A stretch of DNA of 40,053 nucleotides from Saccoglossus kowalevskii (taxonomy: Eukaryota; Hemichordata; Enteropneusta; Harrimaniidae): the NCBI RefSeq assembly GCF_000003605.2, contig NW_003134860.1, forward strand, positions 56,840 to 96,892, in the 5' to 3' direction. This document shows positions 20,985 through 32,900 of this stretch, one piece after another. The position numbers were made by a program, and so were the translations under genes. Position 1 is the first letter of the stretch. Each line of letters opens with the position of its first letter. The notes beneath the pieces are model-generated. The model was given only the letters and a program-made list of their open reading frames with translations. It was not told the DNA's origin and did not search any database.

Positions 20985-23900
20985 ATGACCGACGAAAAGA
21001 CTGACGGCAAAGGTTTGTATCTTTAAAAACGTCATTGTCTCGAGGTTATACAGCCTTCACTGAAAAAATATCCCGCGTGCCAGTGATTTCGCTAAAAAAA
21101 GAGAATACGATTTGCAAAATGTTACACTGTGTGTGTCGTAGTTTTATACATTTTTCACTCCTCTGAATTTAGATTACCAGAAATGTGTTTCTTATATTCT
21201 CACGCGGATTTTACAATGGTGCGCTCTTCCCGGCTTTGTTTTCGATGCTTGAGTCGATATGGGGTCATGGAGATACATTGACTGGATAAGGTCATAAGAT
21301 ACCCGTGGGGTATTCACAATGTGTGAAGTATTACCCGTTGATTTTGTTAATTAATCTTCGAAAGGCTAATGTAATTAAAAATGTCGTTCACATGGCAATA
21401 CTACATTGCGCACGCTTTATTTTACTACACCAATGTTTGTTTTTGTCTGATAAAAAATTGACCCAAATGACGAATCATATCGATAATCATTATTTACACA
21501 GGGGCTCCTGATGGTGTTGTTAGTGTATTGGATGACATTTTAGTCATAGACAACGAGTTTGAAGATGAAATCAACGATAATGTTGCAGCTGAAAGCAAAT
21601 CAAGTAGGTGTACAATGTATTACCATGTATAATTTTAATTTTCTCCAATGATCATGCAGTACTTGATGTTGCAAAGGGAAGTTTTTCTGGATTCATATAG
21701 CTACATACTATACTAGTTGAACAAATATTCATTTTTTCTCATAAATTTAGAATATTAGTTCTCTAAGAAGTGTTCTGTCAGAGAAATAAATCAAAGTTTG
21801 AGTCAAGTATATACAAGGATTGAAGACATTCAGTGATGGTCAATATTGGTCTATATTGATTTTAGAAAATTATTAACAAATAGACAAATGTTTGAAAAAA
21901 AAGGAAAATTGTAATCTCTTTTGTATTGTATTTTTTCCTTGCCTGTATAAAAAAAGTACAAGCTGTGCTGAAACATTTGACTGTAAACTTGTTTGCAATT
22001 TTTAGGTAAGAAAGCAGTAACAAAGAAGGTGACTAGATCTACCACGTCTAAGAGTACAAGTGTTAATAAAAACACCAAAACTAAGAAAACTGCGAAGGCA
22101 AGTAGTGAAAAATCATCAACCAGTAAGTCAACGACAAACAAGACTGCCACTGCGAGTAAAACTGTTTCAAGCTCGGGAAAAAATGATAAAAACAAAGGTG
22201 CTAAAAGGCCTATTGCTTCAAGGGCCAGAACTGAGAAGAAAAAAGAACCTGAAAAATCTAGACCGATTGAAAAAAAGAAATTAGAATCTGAAAAGTTTGA
22301 GCATGAGAAGAATTTGGTAAAAGTAAGTACAGACAAAAAAGAAGTGAAGAAACCGAGTGCTAGTAGTGCAAGTTCTAATCAATCTACTGAACAGAAGGAT
22401 AAAAAGACTGTTACCAAAAGTAAACATGTCAACGAGGACGACAAATCTAAGCCTGAGACTTCTAAAAAGTCTCGGAAAGTGGTCTCGACGAAGAAAACTG
22501 GAAAAGTTGATGAGAAAGTGAAAGAAAACCAGGTAAAACAATTAATTAAACCCTTTTCACTGAAAGAAACTAAACCAACAGTTTTCCTTATTTATTTTTT
22601 CAACAGTTCTTAGTTAAAGCACTACAGTTGTCGCATCGTTTAATGTTCGAACTATAGCAATGTATATAACGTAAAATACATTGTTTGTTTACACAAAATT
22701 CAAATACACACAAAAAGACGAGCGCTTTAAGTACATAAAGCTTTTTAGCAGAGGAAATGGCTGCATTCAGAATGTAGTGTTTACTGGTCACTGTGCATTG
22801 AATTGATTATGATTTCTTTTGCTATAAATTGTCAGATAAAATTTAATTATTGCATGGTATTATGATAAACCAGATGTTGAATTACGTGTTTTTTTTAGGA
22901 GATGATGGAAGTTGATTCCATTGTTGCTGAGCAAAACCAGGAAACAAAAGGTAAGGTTTCACTTGTGTAAATATTTTTCAGTGGGAAAGCTAAGTAAGGT
23001 TTCTAAGTCCATGTGTTTGAGTGATTGGAGTAGTATTACTGGTACATGGTACAGAGATTATATTTAAACAATTTGATTTTGATATTAAATGAATTATGAT
23101 CATACATTTCCATTATTTATCACTAAAGATACAGAACTCAACACCAGTAAAGAGGATGTTGGTCATGACGATAAATTGAATTTGACAATAGAAGATGAAA
23201 CTATCGGCAATGAAGAGTGTGCATTAAATCCTGATTTGGAAGAGTTTGATACCCGTAGTGAAGCTGGATCAAGCAGTAGCGGACAGTCAAAATCTAGTTA
23301 TAGGTCACTATCACGTTCTCGGTCAAACTTAGGATCCAAGTCACGGTCACGCACCAGGTCTTTCAGCAGTAGCAGTTCATCCAGTAAGCTTGTTGTTCAT
23401 TGTTGCTTTTGGAGTTCCCGCTAGAATGTTGAAATGTACAAGTTACAATGCAGAATCCGTGTCACGTAACTACTAGTATGTGGTTATCATGAGAATCTCG
23501 CAAGCTGTAAACAAATATAGTTGGTCATTGTCTCTGCCAATGCATAGCAAAAGTCTGTGAGACTGTACTGTTCATATTTATACAATAATGAATCTTCTAA
23601 TGCTCCTTATTGGATGAGAAGAGTCTATGGCAAGATAATGTGTCAGGCAAAGCCGAACACATTGCATCTAGACCAATTATTGTTATAAATCACTACCATC
23701 AGAATCAGGCAAATTAAGTTAAATTTTGGAGGTTTTTTGTTGAAATTAATTCACTTGCAAATAGAGGTTTACTTTATCATTTGCTAACGTAAATCTGTCA
23801 TAAAAACCTCTATCCTTCAAATCTAAGAAAGAACCTGACACGAATGTACATTTAAACTAATGATATGGCTGCATTTGTCATGAACCTCATTGTTTTTCAC

Positions 23901-26900
23901 TCTTCTCTACGAAGTCTTATACTACACATTTATCATTAGGTGTTCAGCAGTTGTGTTGTAACTTCTAATGAAACTCTGGAAAATAAGAATACTGAGTTGA
24001 TGTAGTGATGTTCTGCTCTTCTGTTTCTTGTGTGTGCGAGTGTGTAATCTTGTACACAAGTCTAGCTATTTTGTCTATAATGGGATTATTAAATTACTTT
24101 CACTCTCCTTTCCAGATAGTGGCAGTGAACACAGAAGACGCAGAGAAAGAAGAAGAGGCAGCCACAAGAAAAGAAAGCGAGGCATTTCTCCAATTGTTTA
24201 TGATAGAAGCTCTAAGGCTGAATCTGGTTCTGAAGGTACTCACCAGAAATCTACAGTGTCTTCCTCTGTTTCTCAGAAAGGTATTCAGTGTGACCGAAAG
24301 ATGGATGCAATGCCCTTGCTGCATGTTACCTATTGTACAGCTGTCAAGTACCAATGCATGGTGTTCTTGCGGTGCAGTCCCTGATGATAAATAGTTTCCC
24401 ACCTATTAGTCTTTCCACATGCAGCTAGCCCTGGATCCCACAGCATTGTTTGAGTGGGTGTTATTTACGTTCAGTCACTGGCTGTCAACTCAAGCACTGT
24501 TATGGATTCTGATATAGTAAAATGAGATGGATGCACACTTTTATCAAGCAGATGGGCAGAACATGAACAAGTAACCTTGATTTATCTCTAAAAAGCCCAA
24601 TTGCACTTAGAATTTGATGCAATTCGCTTAAATTGTTGGGTATCGACAATCAAAGTTAGTTTGTTGCTGGTGTGTGCATGCAAATTCTTTGATTTCTGTC
24701 TTCTGTCATTTTGCTATATCAGGATCCATGGCAGTGTTTGAGTGAATGTAAATAATGCCCACTCTGTGTATCCAGGGATAACATACGGCATGCATACCCC
24801 CCTCCCTCTATGCATGTGGACCAACCACCGATACTCTGCCTATGTGTGTATTTGACTTCCAATAAATTTGTTATTTCCAGATCAAAGTTCAAAGCAGAAG
24901 TACTTATTGAGAGATGCCAGGTATTTTCTTGTCAAGAGTAACAATCATGAGAATGTTGCACTGGCCAAGGCCAAGGTCAGTGTATATTCCATATTTAATG
25001 AGTTTGTTTATGTTGATTTTTTTTTAAGTTAATTGTTTGTACAGTGTTTGATTATTTAGATATTGTTAGTAATTTTCTGTATAAACTTTAGAATAGAATT
25101 ACTGTAAAACATGTCTTTTTAGCGAGCATGTTAATTTAGCTAATCTGTAATTTAGCTAATTCAAGATGTTGCTAATTTAAAATATAGTATATTTTCGGAA
25201 TGAGATTGTTTACATTTTAGCTAAATTAAGATTTTGTTAATTCATGTATTGAGTCAAATTCACTAAAATGGCATGTAGCTATTTCTATGTGTTTTACAGT
25301 AGTTCATATTAGTGTAGTTTAACTTATTACCTTTTACATCATGTAAATTCATGATTCTCAATTACTGGTATTGTAGTTTAGTTGGCTACCATGAGTTGTA
25401 AATGACAAAGCATTGATTGTATTATTTTACAGGGTGTCTGGTCCACGCCACCTAACAATGAACAGAGACTTAATAAAGCCTTTAAAGAGTCTTGTAATGT
25501 GTTACTCATATTCTCAGTCAAGGAAAGTGGGAAATTCCAAGGTATGTGCAAAATAGTTATTTATCTGTGACTTCATTGAAGTCTGTGGTGAAAACTGTGG
25601 TTTCATTGAAGTCCTTGCTAAATGTGTTCTTTTTTTATTCCAGGGTATGCACGTTTGAGTAGTGAATCAAGACGAGATGGTCCAACTGTTAACTGGGTTT
25701 TACCAGTAGGCTTGAGTAAAGCAGCTTTAGGAGGCGTGTTCAAGATAGATTGGATTACTAGGTTAGTTTGGAACAAAAGTCTGTTTGGATGATGGTACAA
25801 CAGTTAGTGTGTTCACCTCACACCTGGGATGTTATGGATTAGTTTCCCAGAATCAATAAATCTGAGTACAGTTTGCCCTGCTTTCCAAACATACAGTATT
25901 AGATTTCGGAGAAAAATTTGCACACATACAAGGAAAAGTCAGGAGAGACAACTGTGACTTCAATGTCGGAAACTCTCACCTGGCACTAAAAAAAATTTTT
26001 TTTTTAAGTCCGTTTGATCTATTTGAGCTGTTTGTGATTTACCTTAATTGATTCGTTTGTACTACGGCAAGGATACCTAATCTAACCGAAAATATAGTAT
26101 TGTGATTATTTTCAGTACGCTGGCCTATTAATTGTTTTCTTTCATCATTCCAGGCAAGATCTGCCTTTCTCCAAGACTGCTCAACTGTACAACTTTTGGA
26201 ATGACAACAAACAAGTGAAGATTGGAAGAGACGGCCAGGTGAGTCCTTGTAATTCATCTTTTAAGTGTGGTCACATTTTCTCTGATTATTCTGGAAAAGA
26301 TTTTCATACAATCTAATGATAATGAACAAGTAATACATAGCAATGTCAAAGATGACACTAAATACTAACAATGTGACCTGTTATAAGCACACTTCTCTAT
26401 GTGTTATTGAATCCCTTTTTTCAGAGTTGTTGAGATGTTAATAGAATTAAATGTTGTGGTCATGACAATTTTGCTTTCTCGTATAGATTTAGTATTAAAT
26501 CCTCATTTTCCACTACAGGAAATTGAACCAAGATGTGGAGCTGAATTGTGCAAAATGTTTCCTGTGGATGTTAACATAGACCTGTCCCCTATTGTGAGCA
26601 AAGCAAGAAGACGTTATCACCGAGAAAACCATGATACTTCTTCCAGGTTAGAGAACTGTCGGTGGCTGTTAGGACTAAGTAGAGACTATGTGATGTATTT
26701 AGCGTGTACATGATCTCTGCAAGTCTCGATGTAAGAAGACCATCAGGACAGGATAGCATCACATTTGTTGGACTTGGTCTTGAAAACCTGTCCCGCTGTG
26801 AAAAAAAAGGACTTCCAACATCGATACGGAGGTTTGGGTAGGGCTTAGTGAGGAGGGGCAACTTAATTTTTTTTTCTCCCTTAAAAAACAGGTTTTGATA

Positions 26901-29900
26901 TTCGTTCATCATTTAATCATGCCATTTGTGTACAGATATAATATGGGTAAAAGTTTGATGTTTTCCTGTTAGGGATGGAGTTGATTTTCAATTCCGCGTG
27001 CAGCATTCTCCCCTTGTGAAGATAACTACAACTGTGGACGGAGAAAAAGGATTGTTGTATCCTGCCATGATTAAACTACAATATACGCCATGTGGAGCCT
27101 GAAGTTAACATCAGAGCTTCGTTTAGCTGGGATTTCCTGTCGCAGGGTTCGCGTTGTGTTACTGACATACACGTCATGCGTTTCCATCATGGAAACCAAT
27201 GGAAGTGCTTCAACATTTTGTTTGTCCACGGCAATGATATGTGATATACTGGTGACTGAGTACCAGTGTAGGTGATAGCTGTCTGACTGCTGTTAAATTT
27301 GCCAACATGATTGCAGCTGTGTCTCCTGGAAGCAGTATTCTGCAAAAAACACTAAAAACTAGCAAAGGGTGTAAAAATGTGAAGGACTAGCTTTTTTTTT
27401 TTGCCTCGCAAAACGTGAACACTGAAAACCATGCCAGTTTGGGGAAAAAATACAAGAACTGTTCTTGCGTTATTCCAATATAGTGATGTTTTACACCTTT
27501 GCTAGGACAGTTAGTTGTGCATGCAAGTATTATGTCAAAACCTAAGCCTGAACAGCATATGGTTTTACTATACAAAGGGGAACTAGTAGACGATGACCTA
27601 CTCTGAGCTAGGACTTTAATCCCCTCTGGTGAAATGAATGATTGTTCCCTTTCTTAATCAATTACCAAGCACTGAACAATGTTAAAAAAAATCACACGGC
27701 CAAGGAAACAAACGCCAATTGGGACTGATACTAAACTGTGTCATCAATGTAATGAACAACCCATCAACCCCCTCATGGACAAATGCCCCTCTCAGAGACG
27801 AATAGAGACTTTGCTCCTCATCAGACTTTGTATAGGTTGCTGTTGGATAGTGGTATGTGTCTTCACTTTGAGTTGTCTCTGTGCCGTGATTTAGACCAGG
27901 CCCACATCTGGTCAGTATCTCAAAGTCAAGGGCATTTTTCTTTTTTTCAACATACAGTTTCTCTTTTTAAGTCAAGAACAATTTCTCTATTAGAGAAACA
28001 AATTTTAAGAACGGATACTGGGATTGTCATGAGTGATACACACTAAAATAGTCCCCATCAAAGCAAGTTGCAGAAAACACTGAGAATGCTAGCCACAAGT
28101 TGACTTTTGTGAAATTATTTGGCAAATAGAACATGATACACATAAAATATATACACAAAATACAGTCACTAAATCAGTGCCCTCTCCCCAAATCAATATA
28201 ATAATGGTTAATAAACTATTAACTATAAAATAAATTAGTTTAGTTTAATTTGATATTTTTGATCAATAAGGTTCCTAGGATCAACGACACTGCCAAAATT
28301 ACCAAAAAATTGACCAAACACAATGTACAAACAATGATATTGCAATAATCAGGAGTCCTTTCAGTTGTGAAAATGTATCGAAATTACCCTCCTATAGCTC
28401 TAGCATGTGTAGTTAAATTTCCATAATCCTTGAGAGCCATTTCAGCCAATTTGATTAGAAGTTGCTGACTGGAGGCCATTTTGTTTTTCAAAATTGGTGT
28501 TCCAGAGCCATATCTTAGACATGCCATCACAGATCATGTGTACATTTTTCACCTACATAATACACACATGTTTTCAATATTTAATAACCTATAGATTTTG
28601 GTGGCCATTATAACTATGCACACCAAATTAAGTGCTTTTAATCATTCCAGAATGAAATCTGGGGCATTCATGGATATACGTAGTGTAAATTCACCAAAGA
28701 CCAGCATTTACACTCTTCAAAATATCTATCTTGCTACCTCGGATATATTTTGTTCAAACTTGGTACTTAGACAGAGTGCCTTAACCAAGGTTAAATACTT
28801 ACATGTACTCCTGTATAATCTTGCTATGAAAACTTCCCATTAATAAGGCTTCATACTGTACATTTTCCCTGTGGTTTTAATTATGCACATTTTGAAATTG
28901 ATATGCAATGAATAATTAAGCATTTGAAGTAAAACCAGTCGCCTATTTTAGAGCTGAACTGAAGAGCCTACATTGTTCACCCACATTAAAATAACACTAC
29001 CTATGTATGCTCTGCCACCAATGTATAGTGGTCTCAGTGATTCTGAATGTTTCAAATCAGATTCATTTCCTCCACACACACACTCTTGCATTGGCACATT
29101 GAATCTGAGATTTTAAGTAGGAGAACCTTTAATGGAAAACTAGATAGCATGCAAACAAAATAAAAATATATAACAATTAAAATGTTGATTTGTGCCACTT
29201 AAGGTCCCATTATTAGCAGTGATTAAAAGCAGTTGCATCGTTGATGATTACTTCAATCGATAATTTTGTATGCATATGAACGTTTTGCAGAAATTTAGCA
29301 TTAATACATTAAATTGTTAGTAGTGTTGTATAGGGGCAATATTTGAATAGTCTGAACTTGTTTTGTCATTACATTGTTAACATTCTCCTGCTCTCCTAAA
29401 CAAAATCTATTTTTTGTTGAACGTTGTCCTACATTAACTGGTACCTCACTAATATAGCCATGAACGATAAAAACAAAATATTGATAAACATCAAAAGACA
29501 ATAGTAATCCCAGTATCCGTTCTTTGTAGTATATAAAAAGAATGATTATTTCACCAAAAATGTATGAAATTTGTATCATTACTTTTAGATGATGCACAAA
29601 TTAGTATGCTTTCCTGGTTAAACAAATTACCATATTTGCTCAATTAGAAGTGCATCTAATTATTGAAACACAACACCCCACTGATTGGTCATAACATAGT
29701 CTGGTTACAGCAGCACATGCAGTTCTAATAGTGTAAATAGAATTTGTCTGATGTACTGTATATATGGGTAAGTGTGCTATAGAATGGTTTTGACTTAATG
29801 TTTTCTAACTTTCAGCATGGCATCAAGGATTGCAGTAGATAGTATCAGACGATCTAGACATGATGATTATGATGAACCACGAGCCAAACGTCGAAGAGAT

Positions 29901-32900
29901 GAATACGGCAGAGAAGGTTAAAAAGCTTAGAAATACTGTTTGTGGTTTGCTAAGGTCGGGGCAATAGTTTGATGGAGGGGGACTCGTAATTGCCCATAAC
30001 TGATATAGTGATATTTAGAGGCTCCAAGCATCAGTCGTCATGCAGCGAGTGTTCAAATTTTAATGAATTTAACATGTGTTGCATTTGGCCCATAACAAAC
30101 ACTACACTATGTGACACTTGTGTTGCAATAAAGCAATTATGAAGGGATATTCCATGTTTGTTGGGGGTGGAATTGGGAGGGGTTGTATGGTGAAGGTGAC
30201 TACATGCAGATGTAAATGTTTTTTTTTTTTGAGCAGCAGTACAATGTTTTCCAATAATTTTAATTATACTGCTTGTTAAAAAGTAATGGTAAATCATAGA
30301 AGGTAAATTAACTAAAAGTAACGCATGGAATTGTTAAAAAAAAATAGTCAATTAGAAATAATAATTAAATGAAATGACAATTACATCTAACTTGAGCATG
30401 AAATTTTAGAAACTTGTACTATTCTTGTGAAGTGTATCAGTATGGGAAATCTTTTTTACAATTAAAACGCTTTCAACCTGCTGCAGTATGACAACCCCAA
30501 ATACAATGTATTTACCTTATGACTGATACAATTGTAGCACTTTCTTTCGACCTGTCTTGGAGTGTTGGTTTTGATAACACAGTGGCCAATTTTATTAAAA
30601 ATTTGGTTCCCTCGTAGCTATTTCTATAGAATTAATTTGTGTACAGTTGTGAAAGTATTTGGTATACACCTGGAGAAAAGGTGTTTAAACAATCAGACAA
30701 TGCACAACAATTATTTCATTCAGCATGTCCACTTTTACTAACATAACTGATGCAACTCTATTTAAAAGACATGCGGTTGAACATTTTGTTGTAATGAGAA
30801 GATTGTGTAATAGAGAATAATACTTTGTAGCAGTTTGACCCACTGAAATCAGTTCCTTCTGATACAAGACTATAGGGACTAGTCAAAAACAAGCTGCTAC
30901 AGTTGTATCTGTCATAACATACGGTAAATGCATTGTTACTGCCGGCTTTCATTTATTGCTAGTTGACCGGTTTTAATTTTATCAGGGTCAAATTGGTTTG
31001 TCGAAAACGTATAAAACATAGTTAGAATTTAAATCTTATTATCAATTAAATTTAGTGTATTGAAACTTGTGAAAATGCTAGTAGTAGACTGGTTTCAGTT
31101 GGGTGTTTTATGTTAAAATAATACTGTGAAATACTTTATTTTAGCTAGAATTAATTTTCGCTGAAAAAACTTTTTGGGTGTTCTCTATGGAATTTATTTT
31201 GATTTTGATTTGATTGATTTTGAGTTGTATGTAAAATAGAGATAACAGGTATATTCGCTGGATTTTATTTTCACTGATTAATTCCTTCAGCGAAAATTAA
31301 TTCCAAGTGAAAAAGTATTTTACAGTAGGTATTTTATGAAATTTAGCAAGTTGATTGTCAAATAAGTCATCAATGCCAAATCATCCCGACTGGAGCTTCT
31401 TGAGGACATAAAGCGTTAAATGGGGTGAAACTTGGTTCTGAGAACTTTTTTTTGTGTGCTATCACCATGGTAGTGACAAACAAGCTTCGTTTTATTCACA
31501 TAATGTAGTTTATGTATTTAGTAGCTGTGATTACTCTTTCAATGTTAGTGGTTTTTGCAAGTGTCTGAAGTGTATTAACTATCATTGATATCTCTTCACA
31601 GGGTACAGGCATGCAGTCGGTGACAGGTAAGTCTTTGCCTCCTGATAATTGGTTAAGTGCACTATGAGTTGTAAACCCTGTTAAAACTGATAATACCATT
31701 GTAATAAGTCTTCTACTTTCTGTATAGCTTCTGTACTTAGTAATGTGGTAGCATGTCTTTGATTGGCCTGTTAAAGTGGAATTGTGGTCATCATAAATGT
31801 CCGTAAATGCAAACTTTGTTCGGTACTAGTCATCTTCACTTATTATGGGTAACTGTTGACACTAGTGATCCACTCGCTCCTAAAAACCAATATTCAATGA
31901 ACATGTCAACAGTTTCTCTAGCATGCCAAATCACTAAAATTAAAGTCACTCATGGCAGGTTACTGATGTGGTTTGATTCAAAATGGCTGGCTGCTATGTT
32001 GGTGGTACATTTTTGTGTCCTTAACCATTTCTCAGATATGCCTTGACCAATTTTGTTGAAAGTAAATACAAAGATGGTAACTTTAACATGTTAATGTGTT
32101 TTTTGTTTAATTTGAACTGATCGCAATATATTGTGAAAGGTTAGTTTGAAGTACAAGGGCGTTGTATAACAACACCTGTCTATGTATCACCTCGTTCAAT
32201 AATTAAAACCTTGGTTAATGCTTATGAAGTGTTCAAATCCTTCCATGCATTGCTGGTAAAAGAGTGGCTTTAGTTTTATTGACGTGGCACCAATTATATT
32301 TGATTTTTGACATTTGCTGCATTTCTTCTACAGACCACCTTCCCCACCCCAGGTACAGGTGGCGAGACATTGTCAGTATTAATCAATCAGACACTGGTTC
32401 ATTAATGCTGTTTTTGTTGTGATTCAACTTCACTATAAGTAACTTTTCCAGCACCTTTAAAAATTCATCGTTCATTTCTTATAAGCTTTGTGCCGTTCTT
32501 GTAAATTTTCAATGTAAAGATCCTTTCTCTTTTGCAGGAGAGTGTATTCTGTTGGACGGAGAGAGATCATGATGAATGGGGTAAGATATCCTTCTGCAAG
32601 TGTTGGTCAGTTTCAATACGTGAGTTAGAGTTTTATGATGCACTTAGGTTTTCCTAACTTCTAATTCCTAGTTAGTTCCATGCTTGCTGCAGATGAGAGG
32701 AACCGCATGACCTCTCCATCCTGTTAAGAGACAGATACTGAAAACACAGTACTATGTAAATAGATTTCATCAGAATGGTCCCAATTACATTTCTGTTGGC
32801 TGTCTTTCATTATCAATTTACTGTACGAGCGACAGGAGTGGAGATCAGAATTTATGTGTAATGAAATATACAGTACACCATGAGAATTTTATTTGTTTTC

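Noticed and set aside
21851-22336. 161-residue hydrophobic minus-strand open frame that looks like a membrane protein
   Set aside because: Antisense of the Lys/Ser-rich YTHDC1 exon 3. AAA/AAG codons read backwards give Phe and Leu.
32334-32352. 19-nt candidate microexon of YTHDC1 (acceptor cttctacag, donor gtacag)
   Set aside because: Nineteen is not a multiple of three and including it breaks the frame. Direct joining of 31626 to 32538 restores the match to human YTHDC1.
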